Assembly: GCA_017548765.1 (NCBI GenBank)
Contig: JAFYZH010000090.1
Location: 19,166-83,165 of the forward strand
Direction: 5' to 3'
Length of the DNA stretch: 64,000 nucleotides
From: Lachnospiraceae bacterium
GTDB lineage: Bacteria > Bacillota > Clostridia > Lachnospirales > Lachnospiraceae
Shown: positions 8,737-17,400 of the stretch, in pieces
Numbering within the stretch: position 1 is the first letter of the stretch
Layout of the letters: each line of letters starts with the position of its first letter
Position numbers and translations under genes: made by a program
Notes under the pieces: generated by a model
The model's database searches: none
What the model was told of the DNA's origin: nothing
Seen by the model: the letters and a program-made list of their open reading frames with translations, nothing else

Positions 8737-10425
8737 TCACTCTACCGATACGATGTAATAGTAGATCGGCTGTCCGCCTTTCTGTACGAATACATCAAAA
8801 TCGGGATATTCCTTCTCCAAAGTCTCACGGAAGCTGTCCGCCGACTCTTCGGAGATATCGTCGCCATAATATACGTTCAAAAGAACGCTGTCTTCGTCTA
8901 CCATCTTGCTGATCATCTCAAGCGCGGTCTCATTGATGTCGGAACCGACTGCCAGGATGGAATGATCCGACAGACCCATGATATCATTTTCCTTGATATC
9001 CACACCGTCGATCTGCGTGTTGCGGACCGCATAGGTCACGGATCCGGACTTGACGTTCTGGATTTCACTGCACATCGTCTCGAAGTTCTCCTCAGGGGAA
9101 GAAGTCGAGATGAAGTTCACCAGAGCGGAAACTCCCTGCGGGATGTTCTTCGTCGGGATCACGTAGATCTTGCGATCCTTCGTAAGAGCTGCCGCCTGGT
9201 TTGCTGCCATGATGATGTTGCCGTTATTCGGAAGCAGGTAGATGGTGTCGGCAGGAACCTTCTCGATCGCGGACAGGAAGTCTTCCGTGCTCGGATTCAT
9301 GGTCTGACCGCCGGAAATGATGTAATCCACGCCAAGGCTGGTAAATACCTCAGATAGTCCGTCGCCAACAGAAACGGAGATGAACCCGTAAGGCTTACGC
9401 TTCTCAGGAGCCTTTGCCTTCTTCTCAGCTTCTGCCTTCTGCTGCGCAGCAAGCTTCTCTGCATCCTTAAAGAGTTTTTCGGTATGCTCCAGACGCATGT
9501 TGTCGATCTTCATCTTATCGAGCTGACCGATCTGTACCGCTCTGGAAAATGCCTTACCGGGATCGTTGGTATGTACGTGAACCTTGATCAGGTCATCAGT
9601 GCACACACAAACTACGGAATTACCGATGGACATCAGGAAATCTTTGAACTCCTGCTCTTCCTGCTCGGAGAACTCACGATCCAGCATAATGATGAACTCG
9701 GTACAATAACCGAACTCGATATCTGCTGTTTCGATATCCGCCTTAGGAATGTTATGCATCATAACATTCAAGCCCTTAGCAGCCTCGATATGGATCGGGA
9801 TCTCGATACCGCAGTACGCATCGTATGCGCCCTTGATCACGGTCATAAGGCCTGTACCGCCCGAATCGACAACGCCGGCTTCCTTCAGAACGGGAAGCAG
9901 ATCCGGTGTAGACTCCAGAGCGATATCGCCCTCTTTGATCAATTCCTGCATGAACTCATTCATGTCCGTGCAAGTCTTGCTTAATTCTTCTGCCTTCTCC
10001 GAGATGCAACGGGCTACGGTCAGGATCGTGCCCTCCTTCGGAGACATGACCGCACGATAAGCGGTCTCAGTCGCGCGCACCAGGGCGTCCGTCAGCGTAG
10101 GAACGTCGATCGCATTGGCCGTGCGAACTACCTTCGTAAATCCGCGCAAAAGCTGTGAAAGGATAACGCCGGAATTACCGCGCGCGCCGCGCATAGTCTC
10201 CGAAGAGATCGTCTTACACAGACTCTCGAAAGTGTATTCGCTTTTCTCCATGCCGGAAACTGCTTTCGCAGCTGCCATGATGGTCAGCGTCATGTTGGTA
10301 CCCGTATCACCGTCCGGAACGGGAAATACGTTTAATTCATTGATGATTTCTTTTTTGTTCTCCAGGTTCTGGGCACCTGCCAGAAACATCTTGGAAAACA
10401 GCTGTACGTCAATCGTGTTGTCCAA
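8737..10425 (-). CDS. fakA: Fatty acid kinase catalytic subunit (DAK2/YloV family)
   Basis: 562 residues from a TTG start at 10425, chosen because GGAGG lies 8 bp upstream; a longer frame would place that site inside the gene. FakA phosphorylates fatty acids carried by FakB (DegV-type) proteins, feeding acyl-phosphate into phospholipid synthesis. The Dak2 nucleotide-binding motif ELNVFPVPDGDTGTNM and RGARGNSGVILSQLLRG lie in the first 110 residues; VVDSGGTGLM follows near 175; a Lys/Ala/Glu-rich linker leads to the C-terminal DAK1-like 2 domain (FISVSVGDGL...GGQTMNPSTEDFL). No FakB partner is in the window, although plsX and plsY are. It is preceded by asp23 as in many Firmicutes. Confidence 0.9.
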   Translation of the reverse strand: MDNTIDVQLFSKMFLAGAQNLENKKEIINELNVFPVPDGDTGTNMTLTIMAAAKAVSGMEKSEYTFESLCKTISSETMRGARGNSGVILSQLLRGFTKVVRTANAIDVPTLTDALVRATETAYRAVMSPKEGTILTVARCISEKAEELSKTCTDMNEFMQELIKEGDIALESTPDLLPVLKEAGVVDSGGTGLMTVIKGAYDAYCGIEIPIHIEAAKGLNVMMHNIPKADIETADIEFGYCTEFIIMLDREFSEQEEQEFKDFLMSIGNSVVCVCTDDLIKVHVHTNDPGKAFSRAVQIGQLDKMKIDNMRLEHTEKLFKDAEKLAAQQKAEAEKKAKAPEKRKPYGFISVSVGDGLSEVFTSLGVDYIISGGQTMNPSTEDFLSAIEKVPADTIYLLPNNGNIIMAANQAAALTKDRKIYVIPTKNIPQGVSALVNFISTSSPEENFETMCSEIQNVKSGSVTYAVRNTQIDGVDIKENDIMGLSDHSILAVGSDINETALEMISKMVDEDSVLLNVYYGDDISEESADSFRETLEKEYPDFDVFVQKGGQPIYYYIVSVE

Positions 10426-10457
10426 AACAAAAACCTCCAAGCGGGATCATCGTATCA

Positions 10458-10814
10458 TCAGTCGATAACACGGATGCCTTCCACTAAAACATTGATCTTC
10501 TTCACTTTCATTCCGGTCAATGACTCCAGCTTATAGCGTACGTTGGAGACCAGATTCGCCGAAACGGAAGAAATGCTGACGCCGTAGGCAACGATCACAT
10601 GGAAATCGATCACAAGTTCATTATTCTCGATGGATACGTTGACACCGTGAGTCAGGCTTTCTCTCTTGAGCAATTTGACGATACCGTCTTTCATGTTGAT
10701 GGCAGCCATACCAACGATACCAAAGCACTCGCAGGCGCTGGCGCCGGCGTACTTCGCGATGACATCCTGGTCGATATGAAGCTCACCATTTGCATTCTTG
10801 ATAATGCCTTTCAT
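10458..10814 (-). CDS. Asp23/Gls24 family envelope protein (YloU type)
   Basis: 118 residues. DUF322/Asp23 proteins are abundant cytosolic proteins linked to the envelope and to alkaline stress; the YloU group is nearly always paired with fakA. Typical features are HIDQDVIAKYAGASACECFGIVGMA near the start, ending in KKINVLVEGIRV. Start: GAGG, 8 bp before the ATG. A perfect TATAAT lies 37 bp upstream (10852-10857, minus strand), but no good -35 pairs with it. The gene is divergent from rpmB and lies 32 bp before fakA. Confidence 0.9.
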   Translation of the reverse strand: MKGIIKNANGELHIDQDVIAKYAGASACECFGIVGMAAINMKDGIVKLLKRESLTHGVNVSIENNELVIDFHVIVAYGVSISSVSANLVSNVRYKLESLTGMKVKKINVLVEGIRVID

Positions 10815-10863
10815 CTGTAAAACCTCGCTTTCTGACAGTGAAGCCTGTACTATTATAATCGAT

Positions 10864-10884
10864 TATCCCCGAAAAGGGAATAAC
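10864..10884. promoter_or_regulatory. Inverted repeat in the asp23/rpmB divergent region
   Basis: TTATCCCC-GAAAA-GGGAATAA: 7 of 8 positions pair. It lies just upstream of the asp23 -10 candidate and about 30 bp upstream of the rpmB promoter, so it could be an operator for either gene. Its significance is unproven. Confidence 0.3.
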
Positions 10885-10910
10885 TTTTTTCAATTTCTTT
10901 CATTTTCCGC

Positions 10911-10939
10911 TTGCAAAACGGACGGACTTCTGTTATTAT
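10911..10939 (+). promoter_or_regulatory. Sigma-A promoter for rpmB
   Basis: TTGCAA, 17-bp spacer, TATTAT on the plus strand. The leader of about 80 nt that follows can form a stem (CAGGTG/CGCCTG with flanking TATG/CATA, about 10951-10983) and a small CGG-ATTG-CCG hairpin before the AGGAGG site. Confidence 0.75.
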
Positions 10940-11026
10940 ATCAATGTTGCGTATGCGCACAGGTGTTTTACGCCTGCATATGAATGCTAATTAATTCGGA
11001 TTGCCGATTGGTAAGGAGGTGCTATC

Positions 11027-11212
11027 ATGGCAAAATGTGATATTTGTGGTAAGGGTGCTCATTTCGGCTGCAACGTCAGCCACTCTCATAGAAGATCCAA
11101 CAAGATGTGGAAGTCCAACATTCGTACCGTTCGTGTGAAGATCGGTGAGAGTGCTCAGAAGGTTCACATCTGCACTTCTTGCTTGAAGTCAGGCTATGTT
11201 GAAAGAGCTTAA
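11027..11212 (+). CDS. rpmB: 50S ribosomal protein L28
   Basis: 61 residues, normal for L28. This is the zinc-binding form, with CDICG near the N terminus and CTSC near the C terminus; the conserved VSHSHRRSNKMWKSNIRTVRV lies between. An ideal AAGGAGGTG ribosome site precedes the ATG. It is monocistronic, with its own promoter and terminator, and stands opposite the asp23-fakA operon as in B. subtilis. Confidence 0.97.
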   Translation: MAKCDICGKGAHFGCNVSHSHRRSNKMWKSNIRTVRVKIGESAQKVHICTSCLKSGYVERA

Positions 11213-11247
11213 TGATAACAGCAATCCTTAAATAAACGATTTAAATT

Positions 11248-11291
11248 TGTCCGAACCGGACGCACATGGCGCCGGGTTCGGACATATTTTT
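11248..11291 (+). terminator. Intrinsic terminator of rpmB
   Basis: Stem TGTCCGAACC (11248-11257) pairing with GGTTCGGACA (11275-11284), followed by UAUUUUUUU on the plus strand. It abuts the convergent gerW stop codon. Confidence 0.9.
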
Positions 11292-11684
11292 TTACTCGAA
11301 TTCTTCTTTATCTTTGATCTCGTCGATCTTCTCCTGCACCTCAGGGCTTTCCTTCTTGGTGAACTTATTGATCAGATCGGGAACCATATCCACGAGTTTG
11401 CTTACAGTATCTGCGTTCTTCACGCTGATCATACGTGTGTAGCCATCCTTAATGATCAGGACTGCGCTGGGGCTCATCTTACCGTTCATACCGCCGGCAC
11501 CGCGTTCCTTCGTCTCACCGATGAATGCACCTGCGCCCATACCGAAAGAAACGTCGATCAAAGGCAGAATGATCGTATCGCCTACCTGGATCGCGTCACC
11601 TACAACGGTCTTGGATGATACAAAACCATCCATGCCCTTAAACAAACTGTCTACTGTCTCTCTCAAAGAGTTCTCTTTCGCCAT
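11292..11684 (-). CDS. gerW: GerW/YtfJ family sporulation-associated protein
   Basis: 130 residues matching the YtfJ/GerW family, known in Bacillus from spore germination. Features: an N-terminal LRETVDSLFKGMDGF, VVGDAIQVGDTIILPLIDVSFGMGAGAF, a Gly-rich GAGGMNGKMSPSAVLII core, and a charged Glu/Lys tail. The gene is last in the hyp107-DUF2953-gerW group and converges on rpmB. The usual DUF2953/GerW pairing supports the call. It suggests a sporulating ancestry, although homologues also occur in non-sporulating Lachnospiraceae. Confidence 0.88.
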   Translation of the reverse strand: MAKENSLRETVDSLFKGMDGFVSSKTVVGDAIQVGDTIILPLIDVSFGMGAGAFIGETKERGAGGMNGKMSPSAVLIIKDGYTRMISVKNADTVSKLVDMVPDLINKFTKKESPEVQEKIDEIKDKEEFE

Positions 11685-11701
11685 TTTCTATATCCTCCTG
11701 A

Positions 11702-12739
11702 TCAGTGTTTTCTTAATTTCTTAAAGTCTTTCCATACTCTCCGGCAATCCTTCTTAAACAGGATCGGGACCGCTCTTGCAACGACTGCCATCAGAATGAT
11801 GCGTCCTTTTATCTCGATCTCGCCGTCGATGATGGTGTGGTCCGCGCCGAATACCGGCTGGACGTCGATCGCTTTATAATATACCGGATAAAGCATTCCG
11901 CTGTATCCGCAGATCATACCCATCGTCTTCGGATCGCGCAGGCCGTACTTTACGTAGCCCTTGCACTTCCGCGGCCGGATGGATTTTAATATCTTCACCA
12001 GCTTCTTGCCGACATATTTGGCGGCCCGCTTTGTGTGCTCCTGTGTGGCGAAATCCACATACCGGTCGACCATTTCTTTCTTCTCGGTGACGGTCTTGCA
12101 GATCTGCTCGCCCTTTGCTTTCAACCCTTCCAGTTTCGCGCCGATGCCGGAAGCCGCCTCCGTCTCTTCGACGGCGATCTCTGCTTCTTCCGCAGTTTCG
12201 GCATCCTCCGCTTCTGCTTTCGCCTCTTCGGTGCTTTCTTCGGAAGTCGACTGTTTTTCGTCAGCCTCAGGACCTGCTTCGTTTGCATCTGAGGTCTCAG
12301 CATTTTCCGCCGTTACCGTGATGCTTTCATTTCCTTCTTCCGCGGTCAATGCTTCGGACTCTGCCTTCGCTTCCGCATTTTCCGCGAAGCTCTCGGCGTC
12401 GGCCAGCAGCTGCGCCGACTGGTCTGGAAGCGCAGGTTCAGCATTATCCGCGACTACTTCTGAAGTCTTCTTTCCGAAGTCTTTTTCCATCAGTTTCTTC
12501 TTGATAAACAGGATCCTCAATATACCGAGGAGCTTTTTATCTTTAAACGTGACGCGCGCCACAACGGCCCGCAGCCAAAAGTGGAATTTGACTTCCGCAA
12601 ACGGTTCATCATGATAGGAAGCGTTGACCTGATATCGAAACGGCGTGATCAAAATGACCAGAACCAGGAACAGTATCAAACCGAGGATACAAAGCAGCGT
12701 GATACCGATGATCTTCAAGATCAACCATACAATGCCCAA
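11702..12739 (-). CDS. DUF2953 membrane protein with acidic insert
   Basis: 345 residues. One N-terminal transmembrane helix (WLILKIIGITLLCILGLILF region) leads to the DUF2953 pattern: PFRYQVNASYHDEPFAEVKFHFWL, later KCKGYVKYGLRDPKTMGMICGYSGMLYP and VDVQPVFGAD-like strands, and a basic C terminus. Between them (about residues 95-205) lies an Ala/Glu/Ser/Asp-rich, low-complexity acidic segment. DUF2953 proteins neighbour gerW in many Clostridia and are thought to belong to the sporulation set; the function is unknown. It begins 6 bp after hyp107. Confidence 0.82.
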   Translation of the reverse strand: MGIVWLILKIIGITLLCILGLILFLVLVILITPFRYQVNASYHDEPFAEVKFHFWLRAVVARVTFKDKKLLGILRILFIKKKLMEKDFGKKTSEVVADNAEPALPDQSAQLLADAESFAENAEAKAESEALTAEEGNESITVTAENAETSDANEAGPEADEKQSTSEESTEEAKAEAEDAETAEEAEIAVEETEAASGIGAKLEGLKAKGEQICKTVTEKKEMVDRYVDFATQEHTKRAAKYVGKKLVKILKSIRPRKCKGYVKYGLRDPKTMGMICGYSGMLYPVYYKAIDVQPVFGADHTIIDGEIEIKGRIILMAVVARAVPILFKKDCRRVWKDFKKLRKH

Positions 12740-12745
12740 GTACGA

Positions 12746-13069
12746 TCACACCCTCTCTGCTTTCGGCTCGAAGTACTCCTGTATGTGGAGCGCTCCGGTA
12801 CTGCCGTAGACATCCTCGATGATCTTCTGCGCGACTGCAAAGGCTTCGTCCTTACCGAGCGCGATACCGAGGATCAGTTGATCCTGTTCCTGAAAATACG
12901 GCTGGAGAAAAACATAACCGGGATAAATATCCAAGAGGTTCTTCGGGTTCGAAGCCAGCGTGATCAGGAACACGTCCTTCATGTACCGTCCGTGTTTTAC
13001 ACGGGAAACGATACGGAAACGTTTAGAGCGCGCAGACTCGCCTGTATACAATTTACGATACCACTTCAT
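12746..13069 (-). CDS. Conserved hypothetical protein (107 aa)
   Basis: I do not recognise a family. It is a small soluble alpha/beta-looking protein with a basic N terminus (KWYRKLYTGESARSKRFRIVSR) and no signal peptide or membrane segment. It is the first gene after the promoter at 13102-13130 and is followed within 6 bp by DUF2953 and then gerW, so a role linked to those genes is possible. Codon use and base composition resemble its neighbours. Confidence 0.7.
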   Translation of the reverse strand: MKWYRKLYTGESARSKRFRIVSRVKHGRYMKDVFLITLASNPKNLLDIYPGYVFLQPYFQEQDQLILGIALGKDEAFAVAQKIIEDVYGSTGALHIQEYFEPKAERV

Positions 13070-13101
13070 CTCCGCGCTCCTCTCTTTAAAATTCTATAAA
13101 C

Positions 13102-13130
13102 ATTTTAACCGATTTCGATCTGATTTGCAA
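13102..13130 (-). promoter_or_regulatory. Sigma-A promoter for hyp107-DUF2953-gerW
   Basis: TTGCAA, 17-bp spacer, TAAAAT on the minus strand, in the 72-bp gap after the 485-aa gene. A GAGAGGAG ribosome region follows. Confidence 0.72.
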
Positions 13131-13141
13131 CAATAAATCCG

Positions 13142-14599
13142 TTACGCCTCGGCATCGGTCCCGTCTTCGTCGTCCTCAAATGCATCTTCGTCTTCGTCGT
13201 AGGAATCATCCTCCTCATATGCATACATCGTATCCAGGATATTCTCCGCGTAAACGGCTCTCTCCTTCGGATCGCTGCAGCCGCTGAGGGAAGCGATGAT
13301 ATAGTCTTTCAGGTTCTTTACATTTGAGAAATTGGAAGGCAGATAGCCGAGCACGCGGGACATGATCGCGCGTGCAACGACCTTCTCTACGCCGCGCAGG
13401 CGCACATCCAGTTCATTTTGCAATTTGGCAAATTCCACGGCAACATCGGTCTTCTCGCAAACGCCCTGCGGCTTCTCTTCGCGGTTTAAGTCCGAATAGT
13501 TATTGACCGAAAGCAGTTCGCAGAGATTGCGAAGGCGAAGGATCTCGTCCTTCTTATCGGATGCTTCGGTGTAGCTGTTGCTGTGGAGCAGGTTATCGAT
13601 GGAACCTTCGATCTCGTACATTTCTTCGAGAAGCGGCTCCTGCACGCCTTCCAGCATGACCAGGCGGTCCATCAAAGTCTCGATCAGTTCGACATTTTCC
13701 TCGAAGGTAAATGCTTCCATGACCTTCTGAAGGATCTCGCGGGATACCGCGGAAGACTCGGAATCCTCATCTGCCTTCGACATCGCGATAACGAGAAGCT
13801 CGTTCGTAATGGTCGCCAGAACGTTGATCAGGTCGATCAGCATGGACAGATAGGAAAAACACTCGTTGATCGTGTAAGCCGCGGTCGCATAGTCGTCCGC
13901 GGAAATGTGTGCGTAGTCGAGATCTTCGAACTTCTTGAGATATTCTGCCAGTTCCGGGAAGAACTCCTGCATGCCTTCAGGCTCGTAGAGACCGGCTGCA
14001 TTACGCACGGTGTATAAAAAGTCATCCAGCGACGAACGGTCCGAACCGATGTAGACCGAAAGGCCGTCGGAAATATGCTCATAAAACTTGATACGGGTCA
14101 TGCGGACGGGAAGTTCACTGATGATCTCCATCATCAGGGTCTTCAGGGAAGCATTGTCCTTCTCTTTTACCAACTGGTTAACGACCTGTTCCGCAAACTC
14201 TTCGGTGTCGAACGCAGGGTCCGGAGTCACTTCTTCGAACTGTGCACGCAAGGAAGAAATCACCTTCGCATAGATCGAATAACGGTCGTTGTAGACCATC
14301 AGGCAGTCCATATGCTTCTTCAAGCGGTCACGCAGATCCATGAGTCCTGCCTCAGCATCCGCAGGCTTCTCCAAAAGCGTTTTCGCGAGCGAAAACATCT
14401 CTTTACCCAAAAGGACCACCTCTTCGTTCTCGAGGATCTTCTCATCCTGAGAAAGTCCGACAAACTCATAGGCGGCCGATGCATACGCCAGCTTTTGTGC
14501 CAGCATTTCTATTTCTTTGACGTAGGATGCGCGGTTCGTCGCCTCATCCTTATTTTTGATCATGTTACGTTCGTAGGTTTTATACTTATACTGATTCAT
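13142..14599 (-). CDS. Hypothetical helical protein with acidic C-terminal tail (485 aa)
   Basis: No family recognised. It is almost entirely predicted helical and acidic, with no signal peptide or transmembrane helix, so probably cytoplasmic. Heptad-like stretches are visible (LDVRLRGVEKVVARAIMSRVLGYL). The last 28 residues are nearly all Asp/Glu (DDSYDEDEDAFEDDEDG). It starts 4 bp after the pncC stop with an AAGGGG site and so belongs to the distal part of the remA-pncC operon. It may be a lineage-specific scaffold or partner protein; no function is claimed. Confidence 0.72.
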   Translation of the reverse strand: MNQYKYKTYERNMIKNKDEATNRASYVKEIEMLAQKLAYASAAYEFVGLSQDEKILENEEVVLLGKEMFSLAKTLLEKPADAEAGLMDLRDRLKKHMDCLMVYNDRYSIYAKVISSLRAQFEEVTPDPAFDTEEFAEQVVNQLVKEKDNASLKTLMMEIISELPVRMTRIKFYEHISDGLSVYIGSDRSSLDDFLYTVRNAAGLYEPEGMQEFFPELAEYLKKFEDLDYAHISADDYATAAYTINECFSYLSMLIDLINVLATITNELLVIAMSKADEDSESSAVSREILQKVMEAFTFEENVELIETLMDRLVMLEGVQEPLLEEMYEIEGSIDNLLHSNSYTEASDKKDEILRLRNLCELLSVNNYSDLNREEKPQGVCEKTDVAVEFAKLQNELDVRLRGVEKVVARAIMSRVLGYLPSNFSNVKNLKDYIIASLSGCSDPKERAVYAENILDTMYAYEEDDSYDEDEDAFEDDEDGTDAEA

Positions 14600-14603
14600 C
14601 TGG

Positions 14604-15077
14604 TCAGACCCCTTTAACTACCTCAACGGCGTTCGCGATCGCGGTCTCCACCGCCTGTGCGCGTACCGCCGCGCGGTCACCGGAAAATACATGGCGGCTC
14701 ACGTAAGCTTTGTTCTGCGCCCGGCATCCGATGCCGATATATACCAGCCCGACAGGCTTTTCTTTCGTTCCTCCGTCCGGACCGGCGATCCCGGTCGATA
14801 CGATGGAGATGTCCGCATCGGCAAATGCGAGCGCTCCGAGCGCCATTTCCCGTGCGGTCTGCTCACTGACGGCACCGTACGTCGCCAGCGTTTCCTCGGA
14901 TACGCCGAGGCGTTTATGTTTGGATGCATTCGCATAGGTCACGAGGGTCTCGTTTAAGCAGGCGCTCACACCGGGAACCGAGATCAGCGTCGCGGCGATC
15001 AGGCCACCGGTGCATGACTCCGCGGTAGTAACGGTCATCTTCTTTTCGAGCAAAAGCGCAACCAATTCCTCTGTCAT
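14604..15077 (-). CDS. pncC: Stand-alone CinA C-terminal domain, nicotinamide-nucleotide amidohydrolase (PncC)
   Basis: 157 residues, corresponding only to the CinA C-terminal domain; the N-terminal MoaB-like domain of full CinA is absent, which is common. PncC deamidates NMN to nicotinate mononucleotide in pyridine-nucleotide recycling. Diagnostic: TVTTAESCTGGLIAATL, where the Ser/Cys region forms the active site, TYANASKHKRLGV, GAVSEQTAREMA and STGIAGPDGGT-KPVGLVYIG. Its ATG overlaps the pgsA stop by one base (TAATG), so the two are translationally coupled. Confidence 0.92.
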   Translation of the reverse strand: MTEELVALLLEKKMTVTTAESCTGGLIAATLISVPGVSACLNETLVTYANASKHKRLGVSEETLATYGAVSEQTAREMALGALAFADADISIVSTGIAGPDGGTKEKPVGLVYIGIGCRAQNKAYVSRHVFSGDRAAVRAQAVETAIANAVEVVKGV

Positions 15078-15634
15078 TACTTCAATCCATCCGAAAAAAC
15101 TTTTTTGTTTTTGATCAGGTACTCACACAATGAGTAGATGGTCATAAATACAGCTACGACGATCGCTACCCATTCCAAAACGAAGAACCAGGTGAAATCC
15201 CAGTGAATGAGCAGGATGACTACCATAACGATCTGGCAAACGGTTTTGATCTTTCCGCTCATCGCTGCTGCGAGAACGATACCGTCCTTCGCCGCTACGA
15301 GACGGAAGCCGCTGATGATAAATTCACGCCACAAGATGATCAGGACCGGGATCACGCCGGGCAGGCCGGGACGATCGATCACGCCGATCAGGCATACCAA
15401 TGCAGAGCAAACTAACATCTTATCCGCAAGCGGATCCATGAATTTGCCGAAGTTCGTGACCAGATTTCTCTTTCTGGCGATCTTTCCGTCCAAAAGGTCG
15501 GTAATGCTGGCGATCACGAAGATCGTCAGTGCGATCCAGTTTTGATACGGAATGCCGAAATCAAAGATCATAAAGATCACGAAGACCGGTATGAGCAGTA
15601 CACGTAGCACTGTAAGTTTATTGGGTAAGTTCAT
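15077..15634 (-). CDS. pgsA: CDP-diacylglycerol-glycerol-3-phosphate 3-phosphatidyltransferase
   Basis: 185 residues, normal for PgsA, which makes phosphatidylglycerol phosphate from CDP-diacylglycerol in the membrane. The CDP-alcohol phosphatidyltransferase motif D-G-X2-A-R-X8-G-X3-D-X3-D is intact (TDLLDGKIARKRN, then NFGKFMDPLADKML). Several hydrophobic segments flank it. The start overlaps the 3' end of rimO by 17 bp, with AGGAG 9 bp upstream. The rimO-pgsA-pncC(cinA) order is widespread in Firmicutes. Confidence 0.96.
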   Translation of the reverse strand: MNLPNKLTVLRVLLIPVFVIFMIFDFGIPYQNWIALTIFVIASITDLLDGKIARKRNLVTNFGKFMDPLADKMLVCSALVCLIGVIDRPGLPGVIPVLIILWREFIISGFRLVAAKDGIVLAAAMSGKIKTVCQIVMVVILLIHWDFTWFFVLEWVAIVVAVFMTIYSLCEYLIKNKKVFSDGLK

Positions 15635-16964
15635 TGATCAATTCTCCTGTCAGGTCATATTCATATGCACCCGTGATGCGAACGCGGACGATGTCGCCGC
15701 TCATCCACTCATGATCGGGAGAGGCGAAAAACACGAGTCCGTCCACGCCGGGAGCGTCCATATATGTCCTTCCCGCAAACATTCCCTCTTCCGGAATAAA
15801 GCCTTCGACCAGAACGTCGAATTCCTGACCGATATGCTCCGAGCAAAGGTCTGCGGATATCTCCTGCTGCAGTTCCATCAAGGAATCTGCGCGCATTCTT
15901 TTTATCTCTTCAGGGCACTGGCCTTCCATCTCGGCGGCCGGTGTGTCCTCCTCCGCGGAGTACGGAAACACTCCGAGGCGGTCAAACGAAACCATGTCGA
16001 TGAATTCCTTCATCTCTTCAAACTGTTCATCAGTCTCACCCGGGAAGCCTGCGATCAATGTCGTACGAAGTGCGATATCCGGGATCTCCTCACGAAGATG
16101 CGCGATCACACGTAAGATATGTTCGCGATCCGTGTGTCTGCCCATCTTCTTTAAGATCGCATCGCTGGCGTGCTGGATCGGCATATCGATGTAGTGGCAT
16201 ACCTTCGGCAACCGCTTCATGGCATCGATCATCGCATCCGTAATGCTTTCCGGATAACAGTACAACAGGCGGATCCACTTCAGATCTTCGATCTCGGATA
16301 ACTTCTCGAGCAGCGTCGGGAGCATCGGCTCACGATACAGGTCGGTCCCGTACAAGGTCGTATCCTGCGCGACCAGAATGAGTTCGCGCACGCCGGAAGC
16401 CACCAGATCCTTCGCTTCTTCGATCAGGTCCTCCATCGGAAAACTGCGATAGTGTCCGCGGATCTTCGGAATGACACAATATGTGCACTTCCGGTCGCAG
16501 CCTTCCGCGATCTTCAGATACGCATAATAGCCTCCCGTCGTCAGCGAACGACGCGCACGGCTGTACGATGTCGGATCGGGAGCAGAGATATACGGCACTG
16601 TGACAGGGTCCTTCGAAAGGACTTCCTTAAGCAGTTCACCGATACGCATGACCGAATTCACGGATAAAAGTCCGTCTACCTCCGGCAGATCGCGGCGAAT
16701 ATCCTCCGCATAGCGTGTCGCCAGACAGCCGGTCACCAGAAGGGCTTTACATCTGCCTTCCTGCTTCATCCGTCCCATGTCGATGATGGTCTGAATGCTT
16801 TCCTGCTTCGCGTCACCGATGAAACAGCAAGTGTTCACGATGATCACGTCGGCTTCGTGTTCGTCATCGGTCAATGTATGACCTTCATCCAGCAGAAGCC
16901 GGATCATTTTCTCCGAGTCGACCAGATTCTTATCGCAGCCGAGGGAACAGAACATTATTTTCAT
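15618..16964 (-). CDS. rimO: Ribosomal protein S12 (Asp88) methylthiotransferase RimO
   Basis: 448 residues. RimO is a radical-SAM enzyme that adds a methylthio group to an aspartate of ribosomal protein S12. Three cysteines of the auxiliary 4Fe-4S cluster lie in the N-terminal UPF0004 domain (MFCSLGCDKNLVDSE, NTCCFIGDA, TGCLATRY). The radical-SAM motif CDRKCTYC lies near residue 156, followed by IPKIRGHYRS; a TRAM domain closes the protein. SLGCDKNLVDSE distinguishes RimO from MiaB. It overlaps rpoZ by 4 bp (ATGA) and pgsA by 17 bp. Confidence 0.95.
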   Translation of the reverse strand: MKIMFCSLGCDKNLVDSEKMIRLLLDEGHTLTDDEHEADVIIVNTCCFIGDAKQESIQTIIDMGRMKQEGRCKALLVTGCLATRYAEDIRRDLPEVDGLLSVNSVMRIGELLKEVLSKDPVTVPYISAPDPTSYSRARRSLTTGGYYAYLKIAEGCDRKCTYCVIPKIRGHYRSFPMEDLIEEAKDLVASGVRELILVAQDTTLYGTDLYREPMLPTLLEKLSEIEDLKWIRLLYCYPESITDAMIDAMKRLPKVCHYIDMPIQHASDAILKKMGRHTDREHILRVIAHLREEIPDIALRTTLIAGFPGETDEQFEEMKEFIDMVSFDRLGVFPYSAEEDTPAAEMEGQCPEEIKRMRADSLMELQQEISADLCSEHIGQEFDVLVEGFIPEEGMFAGRTYMDAPGVDGLVFFASPDHEWMSGDIVRVRITGAYEYDLTGELINELTQ

Positions 16965-17383
16965 TCGTCTTTTTCTTCTGCTGTCTCTTCAGCATCGCCG
17001 ATATCCTCGGCATCCTCTTCAGCGTCGATCTCAACGTCTTCAGACTCTTCCGCCTTCGCCCACTTACCGTAGCCGGTAGCAGCCTGCTGAGCCTTGATCA
17101 GCTCGCGGTTCACACGCTGAAGCTCCTCGATCTTCGCATCTTCTTCTGCGATCTCTTCCTCGTTCAGGATGCGGGTCGTACCATTGTACAACTCACGAAC
17201 TGCCTGGGACAGCGGCTTATTCTTCGGGTCGCCTGTACCGGTCAGCTCCTCGATCTCGGTGATCTGACGCGCTCTTCTTGCAGCTGCCAAAACAACGGAA
17301 TAACGGCTCTTTACCAGAGGGTTATCCTCGTCGCAGCCTGCGTTGATCTTCTCCATAAGTTCCAAATATGACGGATGTAACAT
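16961..17383 (-). CDS. rpoZ: RNA polymerase omega subunit with acidic C-terminal extension
   Basis: 140 residues, about twice the usual omega length. The first 60 residues hold the omega fold (LHPSYLELMEKINAGC, NPLVKSRYSVVLAAARRARQI, KPLSQAVRELYNG). The rest is a helical linker plus an Asp/Glu-rich tail that is not part of the core domain. Omega assists assembly of the beta-prime subunit. The remA-gmk-rpoZ order confirms the assignment. The acidic tail resembles those on several other proteins in this window. Confidence 0.9.
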   Translation of the reverse strand: MLHPSYLELMEKINAGCDEDNPLVKSRYSVVLAAARRARQITEIEELTGTGDPKNKPLSQAVRELYNGTTRILNEEEIAEEDAKIEELQRVNRELIKAQQAATGYGKWAKAEESEDVEIDAEEDAEDIGDAEETAEEKDE

Positions 17384-17400
17384 GTTATAGCCTCCAAAAT

